NCBI GenBank assembly: GCA_001940725.1
Contig: MDVR01000043.1
Span: 44,407-62,947 of the forward strand
Direction of reading: 5' to 3'
From: Candidatus Heimdallarchaeota archaeon LC_2
Lineage (GTDB): Archaea; Asgardarchaeota; Heimdallarchaeia; Heimdallarchaeales; Kariarchaeaceae
Length of the DNA: 18,541 nt
Below the pieces are notes generated by a model. That model did no database searches and had not been told where the DNA came from. It worked only from the letters and a program-made list of their open reading frames with translations. How positions within the stretch are numbered: the stretch's first letter is position 1; each line of letters opens with the position of its first letter. The translations under genes were made by a program, and so were the position numbers. Of the stretch, positions 1 to 7,819 are shown piece by piece.

Positions 1-6
1 AGCATT

Positions 7-1290
7 ATGGAATCTACTGAATTAAGACCATCATTGGAATCTGATGAATATAACTCTAAACTTTCCGTGATTGAAATGACACCGGTTTTGATTCCTTACA
101 TACTTGGCTTCTTTATATTTAGAGGTTTTTTTTCTAATTTCCCACTTTATCTTCAGATTAAATATGGGCTTTCTGAAATCGAAGTGGTTAATCAATGGGC
201 AATAATGAGTGGGATTGCATTGCTTTTTGGAGCATTAACAAGAGTTCCGGCAGGGATCCTATCAGATAGAATCGGTAGGAAAAAGGCTTTCATGATAGCC
301 TACTTAGTGTATGCTATTTCTCTCATCTTAATTATTCAATTTAACGCAAATCTTATTTTTGTCATTGCACTCAGCACAATCAGATTTGGTCTTAATTTAA
401 TTGCCATGAGCGGGAGAGGGGTGGTATCAGCTTCATTTAGAGATAATGGTCTGAAAAATGGGCTACTCAGTTCAATGGCAGGATTAGGAGCTTTTCTTGG
501 TCCATCGTCGCTTGCATGGATTCTTGACAATTACCCACCCGATTATATAATTTATGCGTCACTTGGAATAATACTATTTGATCTCCTATTATTTACAGTA
601 CTTCTTGGGATTGTTCCTTCTATTTTTTCCAAAATTGCACCTGATCAAAAAATGGATCTAAATTTATCTCCAATAGGTACTTCTGAAACTGTTAGAGATT
701 ACAGTTGTTTAAGAGATCACGGGGTTCAAGAAGCAATATTTCTCTTTTTTACAACAGGAATAATTTTCGGTCTGGTTTCTTCAGTCTATACAATTTATGG
801 ATTCAATGTGTTAGGTATGAATTTAACGTATCTCGGTTTAGTGACAGGTGCTGGTTCCTTAGTGCAAGTAGTTTGGGCACCAATTGTAGGAAAACTGTAC
901 CAATATGTCCAAGATGAGATTATGAGATTATTTGGCTGGGTTCTAATTTTGGTCAGTACATTTATCCTAATATTATCTTCCTTTAGTGAGACATACTTTA
1001 TCTTGGGTTATTTTTTGTTGAGTATGGGTAATGCATCATTTATTACAATGGAAATTACGAGATTAAATAAAACTATTAAGGTAGATCAATTCTCATTGGT
1101 TTTTGGAATTACAAGTTCATTATTAATTTTAGGAACATCGATTGCTGGATTTATTTCCCCACTATTTTACGGATACAGTAGAGAAGGTACATTTATTGCT
1201 TCTTTTGTTATTGCAGTTATTTCAATCTTGATTGTAATAAATTCAACTATAAGAATTAGAAGAACTCGATCTTATTCTTCCAATCCTTAA
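7..1290 (+). CDS. MFS transporter, probable drug/metabolite exporter
   Basis: A 427-residue polytopic protein of the major facilitator superfamily, expected to move a small solute across the cytoplasmic membrane by ion coupling. About twelve hydrophobic segments are visible. The family's signature loop between helices 2 and 3 is clear at residues 83-95 (GILSDRIGRKKAF, matching the G-x-x-x-D-R-x-G-R-[RK] motif). The length is normal for a 12-helix MFS protein. The substrate cannot be read from the sequence. The ATG at position 7 is the first available start, but only six bases precede it, so the promoter and any upstream start lie outside the window. The gene ends 7 bp before the convergent membrane-protein gene. 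A broken copy of its last ~32 codons lies at about 2.6-2.7 kb. Confidence 0.88.
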   Translation: MESTELRPSLESDEYNSKLSVIEMTPVLIPYILGFFIFRGFFSNFPLYLQIKYGLSEIEVVNQWAIMSGIALLFGALTRVPAGILSDRIGRKKAFMIAYLVYAISLILIIQFNANLIFVIALSTIRFGLNLIAMSGRGVVSASFRDNGLKNGLLSSMAGLGAFLGPSSLAWILDNYPPDYIIYASLGIILFDLLLFTVLLGIVPSIFSKIAPDQKMDLNLSPIGTSETVRDYSCLRDHGVQEAIFLFFTTGIIFGLVSSVYTIYGFNVLGMNLTYLGLVTGAGSLVQVVWAPIVGKLYQYVQDEIMRLFGWVLILVSTFILILSSFSETYFILGYFLLSMGNASFITMEITRLNKTIKVDQFSLVFGITSSLLILGTSIAGFISPLFYGYSREGTFIASFVIAVISILIVINSTIRIRRTRSYSSNP

Positions 1291-1297
1291 TTTGAAC

Positions 1298-2050
1298 CTA
1301 ATTAATGACCGAAGACTTCTTGAAATAACGCACAAATTCAGTAAATTCCTGAGGATTATCAAGGGTGATTACAAAAATCTTGTTATCCTTGGTTTCAATT
1401 CTTACGCCTGTTTTCTTGTAAGCAATGTATCCAATCGCACCATCTGACCCTATCCTTTTCCCAATTCCCATGAAATCTCTGAAGGGACGCACACTAACAG
1501 GACGGATTGTATCCACATCTTTCATTAGTATGATATCTTTAAAAGGGCCCAATCTGACCAATATTTGATCCTTATTTGCAAGTAAAGAAATTGTATCAAG
1601 CATAAATAAAATTAAAATAACCAAGGTCCCCACGGCAATTAGTATTATTGACTCAACATATTCTTCTTGAATAAGTGAGTATATTGCTGTCCCTATAATG
1701 AAAGTTGATATAGGGAATGCGAGGTATGAAGCCAATTTCAATTTATCAATCATTATGAAGGTACTATCTGGATCAAAGCTTTTGGTAGAAATTCCTGCTA
1801 AACCATCGGGTCTTTTAGGTGGGGTTATTTTATTAAAATATGGAAATATAACTAGGATAATTAGAATCACACTTCCGCCTAGAACTACTCCCGTATACAA
1901 AAATTCATATTGTTCTATATCTCCTAAAAATATTAATAAAATCGCAGTTGAGCCTAAAATCAAAATCAAATAAATTAGTAAACTCGTCCATCGGATCTTG
2001 GTTCTTCTTGCAATAGTTTTTTGATAAATTTCAAATTCATTGTTTTTCAT
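1298..2050 (-). CDS. Four-helix membrane protein with C-terminal PH-like domain
   Basis: A 250-residue protein of unknown function. Two hydrophobic helices lie near residues 22-45 and 50-72 and two more near 105-128 and 132-153. A soluble C-terminal part of about 85 residues follows. Its beta-rich pattern (VRLGPF, then GAIGYIAYKKTGVRIETKD, then a final helix) resembles the membrane-anchored bacterial PH-like domains. This resemblance is an impression from pattern, not a search. A TTG 15 bases further upstream would add five residues, but the ATG at 2050 is preferred because an AAGTGA-type ribosome binding site precedes it. It follows the HTH gene by 11 bp on the same strand, so the two are probably co-transcribed and the regulator may control this protein. 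Confidence 0.7.
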   Translation of the reverse strand: MKNNEFEIYQKTIARRTKIRWTSLLIYLILILGSTAILLIFLGDIEQYEFLYTGVVLGGSVILIILVIFPYFNKITPPKRPDGLAGISTKSFDPDSTFIMIDKLKLASYLAFPISTFIIGTAIYSLIQEEYVESIILIAVGTLVILILFMLDTISLLANKDQILVRLGPFKDIILMKDVDTIRPVSVRPFRDFMGIGKRIGSDGAIGYIAYKKTGVRIETKDNKIFVITLDNPQEFTEFVRYFKKSSVIN

Positions 2051-2061
2051 GTAAATCACTT

Positions 2062-2493
2062 TCAATTATTGACTAATGTAGCAATTATTTCTTGTAAAGC
2101 AATTCCATTTCGAAGTTTAATATCAAGATTGGTTCGAATTGCTTGAATAAGTTCAGGATAGCCCTCTTTTTGTACTGCACTCATATTATTATAGAATACC
2201 TTAATTAGATCATTTGCGTCTATTAAGAGCAAACAAATGCGATCTTCAAGTTGAGGTATAATTCCTACAAGCAGACCTCGGGTCTCATCCTGCCATTCAA
2301 CAAGGGTACCTATAGATCGTGCTAATTCTAGAAGCCGGACCATCACTTTATGGTTTTGAGCTTTAACTGCATTATTTACTGCTTGCCTAGAAACATTATG
2401 AATGTCTGCAATTTCAATTTGGGATTTTCCTTTTCTCATCAGATTCCAATATATGAAGTGCATTGACTTTTTACTTTGGGGAATTGGTATCAA
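2062..2493 (-). CDS. HTH DNA-binding regulator
   Basis: A 143-residue protein with an N-terminal helix-turn-helix at about residues 18-48 (GKSQIEIADIHNVSRQAV, the SQxEIA...VSRQAV pattern of DNA-recognition helices). A helical C-terminal part of about 90 residues probably dimerises or binds a ligand. The subfamily is not identified. The longest reading uses a TTG start at 2493; an ATG at 2463 would remove ten residues and still keep the HTH. Neither has a good ribosome binding site. A TATA-like AT-rich stretch directly upstream would fit a leaderless transcript from the TTG. The same upstream stretch has a 10-bp-spaced direct repeat that could be its own operator. It leads a two-gene unit with the membrane protein that follows. 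Confidence 0.72.
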   Translation of the reverse strand: MIPIPQSKKSMHFIYWNLMRKGKSQIEIADIHNVSRQAVNNAVKAQNHKVMVRLLELARSIGTLVEWQDETRGLLVGIIPQLEDRICLLLIDANDLIKVFYNNMSAVQKEGYPELIQAIRTNLDIKLRNGIALQEIIATLVNN

Positions 2494-2513
2494 CCTTTGT
2501 CAACTAATATATA

Positions 2514-2531
2514 TTTACATATGTTTACATA
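2514..2531. promoter_or_regulatory. 10-bp-period direct repeat in regulator promoter
   Basis: TTTACATA occurs twice exactly ten bases apart (2514-2521 and 2524-2531), inside an AT-rich, partly palindromic stretch immediately upstream of the HTH gene. The spacing puts both copies on one face of the helix and overlaps the likely TATA/transcription-start region. An autoregulatory operator is a reasonable guess. AT-richness makes chance repeats common, so confidence is limited. Confidence 0.35.
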
Positions 2532-2581
2532 AATATTTAAATGTGTTGATAATTCTGTATACAAACTGCTTGCCATTCTGA

Positions 2582-2728
2582 AGTCCTCTGTTCCTAGTTC
2601 ATCTATCAATATTTAATGATGATGGTGGCCAAGAAACTTTTATTGCATCCTTTAGTTTTGCAATTATTTCATTTTTGATTGTAATAAAATCTACTTTGAA
2701 AACACGAAGAGATCGTTCAATAGTTTAA
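2582..2728 (+). pseudogene. Relic of an MFS transporter C-terminus
   Basis: This stretch is open from just after a TGA at 2579-2581 to a TAA at 2726-2728 and has no usable start. From about 2633 it translates to ETFIASFSFAIIS, then FLIVIKST, then a basic tail with RR and RS. This aligns without gaps to the last helix and tail of the MFS protein encoded at the window's left end (GTFIASFVIAVIS, then ILIVINST). I count 19 identical residues of 31. Only the C-terminal end survives; upstream of about 2630 the resemblance is lost. It overlaps the last 12 bases of the opposite-strand zinc-ribbon gene. It is most simply the remains of a second MFS gene. Confidence 0.72.
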
Positions 2729-3004
2729 GTAATCTATAGTGATAAAATAGGATCTAATTGTCATGATTGATGATAGAATCATTGAAAATAATAAAAAATT
2801 CCTAGCCGAATTATAATTCTGCAAATGGGAAATATAAGACAATATTCCAAACAGGATAGATCCAATTAAATAATTGATTTGTTGATCTTTTATTCGACAA
2901 TTATGAGAACAATACACGTTTTTCCGATCCAAAAATAAACTTACTTTTACTGTTGCGGATCTTATTAAGCAATGTTTGCACATACCTCTTATTTTGGTAT
3001 TCAC
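2717..3004 (-). CDS. Small zinc-ribbon membrane protein
   Basis: A 95-residue protein, not assigned to a family. The N-terminal third has four cysteines in a CxxC...CxxxC arrangement (C9, C12, C32, C36), likely to bind one zinc. Two hydrophobic helices follow (about residues 44-62 and 68-88), so the zinc domain should face the cytoplasm from a small membrane anchor. The start is a GTG at 3004; an ATG seven codons later is possible but would leave only one residue ahead of the first cysteine. No ribosome binding site is evident, and a TATA-like ATTTATC about 30 bases upstream suggests a leaderless message. The cysteine pattern followed by two clear helices argues for a real gene despite its size. 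Confidence 0.55.
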   Translation of the reverse strand: MNTKIRGMCKHCLIRSATVKVSLFLDRKNVYCSHNCRIKDQQINYLIGSILFGILSYISHLQNYNSARNFLLFSMILSSIMTIRSYFITIDYLNY

Positions 3005-3058
3005 AGGAATTTTCAGTATATCTTTCAGATAAATGATTATTAAAGTTATGTGAATTAT

Positions 3059-3088
3059 TTCGATATTTTGATAATATCAACTATCGAA
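3059..3088. promoter_or_regulatory. Nested inverted repeat upstream of VOC gene
   Basis: The outer arms TTCGATA (3059-3065) and TATCGAA (3082-3088) are perfect inverted copies. Inside them GATATT and AATATC form a second pair. The element lies about 50 bp ahead of the VOC-family gene and just upstream of its TATA-like ATTTATAC, where an archaeal regulator could bind. No binding protein can be named. Confidence 0.3.
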
Positions 3089-3135
3089 GAGAGTAGAACT
3101 AAAGTAATTGAAATGATTTATACTCAGAGATAACG

Positions 3136-3555
3136 ATGAAACCCAAAATTAGTATGATTACATTAGGAGTTCAGAATATGGAAAGGTCAATTAAATTTTA
3201 TCAGGAAGGATTAGGATTCCCAAAAACAAAATCATCACCAGAGGTAGGGGTTTTTTCATTGAATGGAACTTGGTTGGGTCTGTATTCAAGTAAGGCTCTT
3301 GCAGAAGATGCCACTGTTTCTTCCAAGGGTAGTGGATTTAATAATTTTACATTATCTCACAATGTTGCATCTGATACTGAAGTAAACCAAACTTTTGCTC
3401 AAGCAATATCTGCTGGTGCAGTCCAAGTAAAATCGCCACAAAAAGTGTTTTGGGGTGGATATTCAGGTTATTTTAAAGACCCAGATGGCCACTTATGGGA
3501 AGTTGCTCACAATCCATTTACGTGGATTGGACCTAAGGATGAAGTATCAGAATAG
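3136..3555 (+). CDS. VOC (glyoxalase/dioxygenase-fold) family protein
   Basis: A 139-residue single-domain member of the vicinal oxygen chelate superfamily. It has the two βαβββ modules of the fold: the first opens with MITLGVQNMERSIKFYQEGLGF, read here only as its pattern (short strand, D/N-M-E-R-S, FY...LGF). The second ends in DPDGHLWEVAHNP, where the glutamate is the usual metal ligand. H75 (FTLSH) sits where another ligand is expected. The family includes glyoxalases, dioxygenases and antibiotic-binding proteins, and the reaction here cannot be decided. The start gives the canonical MKPKISM opening. The gene stands alone, convergent with the PLP-enzyme gene 30 bp downstream. Confidence 0.85.
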   Translation: MKPKISMITLGVQNMERSIKFYQEGLGFPKTKSSPEVGVFSLNGTWLGLYSSKALAEDATVSSKGSGFNNFTLSHNVASDTEVNQTFAQAISAGAVQVKSPQKVFWGGYSGYFKDPDGHLWEVAHNPFTWIGPKDEVSE

Positions 3556-3585
3556 AAAACAATGATTACGCTAATTTTGATGATG

Positions 3586-4524
3586 TCACACTTCAGAAAA
3601 TAGTGTTCCAGATAAATACTTCAATCCGGTATCAACAGCGACTGTTACTACTTTTTTCCCTGGACCTAATTCTTTGGCTAATTCGATTGCTGCTACTACA
3701 TTTAATCCACTTGAAATTCCAATGAAGATACCTTCTTGTTTTGCTAATAATCTCGCCATTTTTCTCCCATCTTCTTCTTTTACAGTTCTTACTTCATCAT
3801 ATAAATTTTTGTCAAGTAAAGGAGGTGTAAACCCAATTGCGGTTCCTTCTACATTGTGAGGACCACTGTTACCTGATGAGAGAAATGGGGATTCTGCAGG
3901 TTCAAGTACAACAATTCTTGTTTTCATATTTGCTTTTTTCAATGATTTCGATACACCCATTATCATCCCAGCCGTACCTACCATTCCACAGAAAATATCT
4001 ATATCTCCCAATTGTTTAATTAATTCATCACCGATTCCTTCGTAACCAATAATCGAATCATTGTTGTTTAATTGATCAGTAAAATATGTTGATGGATCTT
4101 CAGAAAGTTCTGAAGCTTTCTTAATCATTCTTTTTATTAAATCAGGAGTAATTTTACCATTGATACTTTTCTCTAACGTTAAATTCGCTCCAAATGCTCT
4201 CATTGTATCTAGTTTCTCTTTTGCAACGGCATCATTAGAGACGACACTAAACGGATATCCTTTACCTGCACAAATAAAAGCAAGGGATGAACCTGTACTT
4301 CCTCCCGTAAATTCCACTACTGTCATTCCTGATTTTAATTCTCCACGTTTTTCAGCTTCTTCAATCATTGCCCAGGCCATTCTATCTTTATAAGATCCAG
4401 TCGGATTGAATGATTCCATTTTAAGAAATACGTCCGCTGCATTTTCAGGTACAACAGAATTTAGTTTCACAATTGGTGTGTTACCTATTGTTTGATATAT
4501 CGTTTCATATAGATCTGATCCCAT
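3586..4524 (-). CDS. Cysteine-synthase-family PLP enzyme
   Basis: A 312-residue fold-type II pyridoxal-phosphate enzyme of the cysteine synthase/cystathionine β-synthase family. The Schiff-base lysine is K46 in NPTGSYKDR. The phosphate-binding loop is GTAGM near residues 183-187. The serine that contacts the pyridine nitrogen lies in GISSGLN near 269-275. True O-acetylserine sulfhydrylases have a TSGNTG substrate loop; here it is TGGSTG (73-78). The usual NPANP stretch also reads TDQLNNND. The β-replacement chemistry is therefore likely, but the amino-acid substrate may not be O-acetylserine. A TTG one codon earlier exists; the ATG at 4524 is chosen. A TATA-like stretch (about 30 bp upstream) and no ribosome binding site suggest a leaderless message. 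Confidence 0.85.
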   Translation of the reverse strand: MGSDLYETIYQTIGNTPIVKLNSVVPENAADVFLKMESFNPTGSYKDRMAWAMIEEAEKRGELKSGMTVVEFTGGSTGSSLAFICAGKGYPFSVVSNDAVAKEKLDTMRAFGANLTLEKSINGKITPDLIKRMIKKASELSEDPSTYFTDQLNNNDSIIGYEGIGDELIKQLGDIDIFCGMVGTAGMIMGVSKSLKKANMKTRIVVLEPAESPFLSSGNSGPHNVEGTAIGFTPPLLDKNLYDEVRTVKEEDGRKMARLLAKQEGIFIGISSGLNVVAAIELAKELGPGKKVVTVAVDTGLKYLSGTLFSEV

Positions 4525-4636
4525 CAAATTGACTAATTTAACAAGAATAAAAAGCTTTTCTTCCCAGAAATAATAGAAAAGGAATTGATGTATAACGACA
4601 TTAGAAAAATTTCAAGCTATATCGAATCGCTCTAGC

Positions 4637-5248
4637 CTATCGTAAATGGGACAACTCGTCAAGATCTTTTTTTGTATCTACATCCTCTAAAATGCCTTGA
4701 TTATTAACATTTACATATTTAATTTCTGATTCACTAGCTCTAATAAGTCCTCTCAAACCATGATTGTCTTCTTCTATCTTATTTAATTCTTGAAACATAC
4801 TTTTCGGAATTATTATAGGGTGACCTCGTTTATTGTTAAACTTTGGAATAATAATTTTGTTTGGTGAGGCTTTATGACATAACAAGAGTCTATCTAAGTC
4901 TTGCGATGTAATAAAAGGAATATCGCCTGGATGTACTAAAATACCAGTATATTCATTTATATTATTTTTTAATTCATCCAAACCAGTTTGAATTGAAGAA
5001 CTCATACCAAGGTTGAACGATGGATTGTGAATTTGCTTCACTTTATATTTTTTCAAAATCGGTTCAAGTTCCTTGGTATAGTGTCCAGTTATGACAATGA
5101 CCTCTTTTCGCAATTCTTGATTATTAATGAAGGATTTTAAAGTACGCTCTAGCAAAGATTGATCACCAAGCTTAGTCAAAAATTTATTTTCTCCGAATCG
5201 TAAACTGGCCCCTGCAGCAAGGATTAGAGATGCTAATTTTACATTCAT
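4637..5248 (-). CDS. MocA/MobA-like molybdenum-cofactor nucleotidyltransferase
   Basis: A 203-residue NTP-transferase. The N-terminal nucleotide-binding signature is LILAAGASLRFGENK (residues 8-22). The HNPSFNLGMSSSIQTGL stretch (about 74-90) and HPGDIPF (106-112, with the metal-binding Asp109) are characteristic of CTP:molybdopterin cytidylyltransferase (MocA) and related MobA-like enzymes. GHPIIIP near 160 is also typical. It would attach CMP or GMP to Mo-molybdopterin in the cytoplasm. Molybdenum hydroxylases of the kind encoded nearby normally use the cytosine dinucleotide, so the context favours MocA activity. It lies 8 bp after the amidohydrolase gene on the same strand. The only nearby AGGAG is about 15 bases from the ATG, longer than usual, so translation may depend on coupling. 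Confidence 0.82.
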   Translation of the reverse strand: MNVKLASLILAAGASLRFGENKFLTKLGDQSLLERTLKSFINNQELRKEVIVITGHYTKELEPILKKYKVKQIHNPSFNLGMSSSIQTGLDELKNNINEYTGILVHPGDIPFITSQDLDRLLLCHKASPNKIIIPKFNNKRGHPIIIPKSMFQELNKIEEDNHGLRGLIRASESEIKYVNVNNQGILEDVDTKKDLDELSHLR

Positions 5249-5256
5249 TTACGATG

Positions 5257-6729
5257 TTAATTACTCCTAACTCCAGTTTCAGATTTTGTTTTAATTTCTG
5301 CTTTGTATATTTCAAACGAATCCGCCAAATTTTGGATATCTGTTAATACTTCATTCAAATCCAGTGTTTTAAACTCATAATTTTCAACAAGTATTTGTCC
5401 ATTTGCGACGACATGTTTGATTTCATTTCCCGCGGATGCCCAGATTAAATTCTCAACCACGGTTTCTAATCGTGTTGGAGTTACATTGGGTTTGGACAGA
5501 TCAAATAACAGAAAATCACTATCTTTACCAACTTCAAGAGTTCCTGCATTTAATCTAAGGATTTTTGCAGGGTGAGATGTGATTCTTGAGAGAGATTCTT
5601 CAGCATTAAGCACTTTTGCATCTTGGTGGAATGCCTTTTGATATTGAGAAGCTAGTCGAGCTGCAGATAACATATTTTGATTATCTGCCGATCCCGACCC
5701 ATCTGTGGAAAAACAGATTGGAATATTTCGTTTTATCATTTCTAATACTGGAGGCATACCAGAACCAAGAATTGTATTTGCTAACGGATTGTGTACAACC
5801 ATTGCACCGGAATTTTGGATCAAATCAAGATCGTGATCGGTATTATTTACTTGATGGGCCAACATGGTTCTGTCGTCCAAAAATTGAATTGAGTCAGCAT
5901 ATTCAATAGGCGTCATTCCATATTCTTCAGTGAACCATTTCGTCGTAGCTGGTTCTTCTGATGAGTGTATATGTAGCAGTTTATTATGATCATTAGCCCA
6001 TTTCTTCAATGCTTTAAGCAATTCAGGTCCATTGGAGAATAATTGATCAGGTCCAGGAATGATCGTTGTTCTATCAAGATGCCCATGTTTGGTTTCAAGT
6101 AGATTCATTCTCTCAATAGCTTCTTCTGGAGTATCAAGAATACGGGAATCATAATGTCGATCTTGGGATCCAACGGCAATGAAAATTCTAGTTCCAGCAT
6201 TTTCATTTGCCGCGACAAGTTCATCAACATGGTATTTATTAAAATTACAATGGTGGGTCAAGGCAGATGTGATACCAAATGATATATCATCTAATCTAGC
6301 CTTGATATATGCTATATAATATGGTGATTTACCGAATTCATGAGTTAGTGAATCTTGATTCTCATGAAGAAATCCAGTAAAAATGTTAATTGCTTCATCC
6401 AACCAATCTGTGAGAGGTAAATCTCTTGCTAATCCAATAAGAACTGATTCATGATCATGCCCATGACCTTTAACAAACCCTGGTAATATTACACCGTTCT
6501 GCATTTCAAGATCCATAAATCTGACAACATCTCTTGGGTTTCCTAGAACTTTTAGATTAGATCCGTAATCTTCAATTATGCGTTTACCTATCTCGTCAGA
6601 ATACTGACCGATTTCTTTAATTGATTTACCTGCCAAAATATAGCCATCCTCAATGCGGTCCAATTTTCCATCTGTCTTGGTCATTGGAAGTAAAAATCTT
6701 GCTCTTACAAACAGAACCTCTTCACTCAC
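5257..6729 (-). CDS. SsnA-type metal-dependent amidohydrolase
   Basis: A 490-residue amidohydrolase of the deaminase/chlorohydrolase branch (SsnA, guanine deaminase, SAH/MTA deaminase relatives). The metal site is visible: HGH at 89-91, H255 with E258 in HIHSSEE, H292 in LAHQV, and D343 in STDG. The LPLTDWL stretch at 104-110 is typical of this branch. It is expected to hydrolyse an amino or other group from a heterocyclic ring; the exact substrate is unknown. Bacterial ssnA genes often sit with mocA and molybdenum hydroxylase genes in purine-catabolic loci, as here. The GTG start has a TATA-like TTAAATTT about 31 bases upstream and no ribosome binding site, suggesting a leaderless message. 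It diverges from the sulfur-carrier gene across 217 bp. Confidence 0.82.
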   Translation of the reverse strand: MSEEVLFVRARFLLPMTKTDGKLDRIEDGYILAGKSIKEIGQYSDEIGKRIIEDYGSNLKVLGNPRDVVRFMDLEMQNGVILPGFVKGHGHDHESVLIGLARDLPLTDWLDEAINIFTGFLHENQDSLTHEFGKSPYYIAYIKARLDDISFGITSALTHHCNFNKYHVDELVAANENAGTRIFIAVGSQDRHYDSRILDTPEEAIERMNLLETKHGHLDRTTIIPGPDQLFSNGPELLKALKKWANDHNKLLHIHSSEEPATTKWFTEEYGMTPIEYADSIQFLDDRTMLAHQVNNTDHDLDLIQNSGAMVVHNPLANTILGSGMPPVLEMIKRNIPICFSTDGSGSADNQNMLSAARLASQYQKAFHQDAKVLNAEESLSRITSHPAKILRLNAGTLEVGKDSDFLLFDLSKPNVTPTRLETVVENLIWASAGNEIKHVVANGQILVENYEFKTLDLNEVLTDIQNLADSFEIYKAEIKTKSETGVRSN

Positions 6730-6756
6730 GATTTTGATTTTTCGAGTGTATTCAAA

Positions 6757-6764
6757 AAATTTAA
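6757..6764 (-). promoter_or_regulatory. Candidate TATA box of the amidohydrolase-mocA unit
   Basis: Read on the minus strand this is TTAAATTT, centred about 31 bases from the GTG start of the amidohydrolase. That is the distance expected for an archaeal TATA box on a leaderless transcript. There is no purine-rich ribosome binding site between it and the start. Confidence 0.35.
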
Positions 6765-6850
6765 GCTCTAAAAATAGCCCATCCCAATAAAAATCTCAGA
6801 TATTTGCTCTAATTTATTATATAAGAAGTTGATACACAATCATTTCGATG

Positions 6851-6874
6851 TTCATCTAAAATTGTGTTTATAAA
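6851..6874. promoter_or_regulatory. Shared upstream element, copy 1
   Basis: TTCATCTAAAATTG, then TG, then TTTATAAA. The same arrangement with AA in the middle occurs upstream of the molybdenum hydroxylase operon at about 8.03 kb (22 of 24 bases identical). This copy lies 72 bp before the sulfur-carrier ATG and about 14 bp upstream of the likely TATA box GATATATACC (6889-6898). It also lies in the shared region between divergent genes, so it might serve the amidohydrolase as well. A regulator site is likelier than a second TATA box, though the TTTATAAA half could act as one. Confidence 0.45.
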
Positions 6875-6946
6875 TCTAAATTCGAAATGATATATACCTC
6901 GTTAACCGTTGATAGCTGAGACAATAAGGATATATGTGAGATACAA

Positions 6947-7198
6947 ATGAAGGTAAATGTGACCTTAATGGCATTAATAAAAAGGCCAGCGGATTTATCA
7001 AGAATATTTTCTTGGGATGTTGAAGAGAATACTAAGATCAAAATAGTACTCGCTGATTTAGGTTATAACTCTCAAGAAATTCGATTGTTTCAACTATATG
7101 TAACGAATTCTAATGGCGAAGCCGAAAGAATAACCAAAAATTATATTCTTCAAGAAAATGATGAAATTTTTGTAACAATTCCGGTAGGCGGCGGTTAA
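6947..7198 (+). CDS. MoaD/ThiS-like ubiquitin-fold sulfur carrier
   Basis: An 83-residue protein that ends in FVTIPVGGG. The terminal di-glycine is the hallmark of MoaD/ThiS sulfur carriers, which are adenylated by an E1-like enzyme and loaded with sulfur as a thiocarboxylate. The length and the alternating strand-helix pattern suit a ubiquitin-like fold. Because it sits between molybdenum-cofactor and molybdenum-enzyme genes, the likely role is sulfur donation for molybdopterin synthesis. A SAMP-type protein modifier or a thiolation role for another pathway cannot be excluded. No MoaE or E1 gene is in the window. A GTGAG (6936-6940) six bases before the ATG supports the start. Confidence 0.75.
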   Translation: MKVNVTLMALIKRPADLSRIFSWDVEENTKIKIVLADLGYNSQEIRLFQLYVTNSNGEAERITKNYILQENDEIFVTIPVGGG

Positions 7199-7402
7199 TC
7201 GGTCTATAAATCAATTTAATAATTAACTGGGCTTAATCACTTATTTGAAATTAATAAATCTATCCAATAATGACTTATACAGTTAATTGATTTGAATATT
7301 TGTGACTTTTATTAAGGACAACCATTACCATTTATATTTTCCCGAAATAATATATTAGTGAAAATAGGATTGTTTATTTCTTAATTTTCGAGGAATTGGA
7401 AA

Positions 7403-7819
7403 ATGCAAGTCAAAGATGCGATGGTGCATTGGGATAACCTTGTGATAGCTTCACCATCTGATACAGTTAACAATGCAATGGAGAAAATGGTTAAACACAA
7501 TGTTGGATCAGTGATCGTAACCCAAGTAAAGAATAAGGCAATTGGAATTTTAACGACCCAAGATATTATGGTAGAAATTTTAAAGTCAGGATCTGTTGGA
7601 TTAGAAACAACACTAAACAAAATAATTTCTACAAATCTCATCACTATAGATGAATCTGAATTATTAAATCAAGCTATTCAAAAAATGGAAGAATCACGGA
7701 CTCATCACCTCATTGTAACAGTAGACAGAGGGAAGGTAATTGGAATTCTATCAAGTTATGATATTGTTCGTGAACGATCTCTTGAAATCAAAGCACATCC
7801 TCGGTCTAATACAAAATAA
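7403..7819 (+). CDS. CBS-domain pair protein
   Basis: A 138-residue protein made almost entirely of two CBS motifs in tandem. The first covers about residues 5-63 (VKDAM, then GSVIVTQVKNKAIGILTTQDIM). The second covers about 67-128 (the strand HHLIVTV, then GKVIGILSSYDIVRE). Such Bateman modules bind adenosine-containing ligands (AMP, ATP, SAM) and signal to partner proteins. No effector domain is attached, so it must act on another protein or as a free sensor. Its place between the sulfur-carrier gene and the hydroxylase operon suggests a link to purine or cofactor status, which is inference. The ATG has a GAGG about 9 bases upstream and its own TATA-like TTTATATT further up. Confidence 0.85.
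   Translation: MQVKDAMVHWDNLVIASPSDTVNNAMEKMVKHNVGSVIVTQVKNKAIGILTTQDIMVEILKSGSVGLETTLNKIISTNLITIDESELLNQAIQKMEESRTHHLIVTVDRGKVIGILSSYDIVRERSLEIKAHPRSNTK

Noticed and set aside
2051..2065. TTG start giving an overlap between the HTH gene and the membrane-protein gene
   Set aside because: An ATG fifteen bases later has a better-placed binding site and starts at a natural N-terminus (MKNNEFEIY).
7221..7288. Inverted arms AATTAACTG and CAGTTAATT after the sulfur-carrier gene as a terminator hairpin
   Set aside because: The arms are only nine AT-rich bases separated by about 50 bases, and archaeal termination does not rely on such hairpins.
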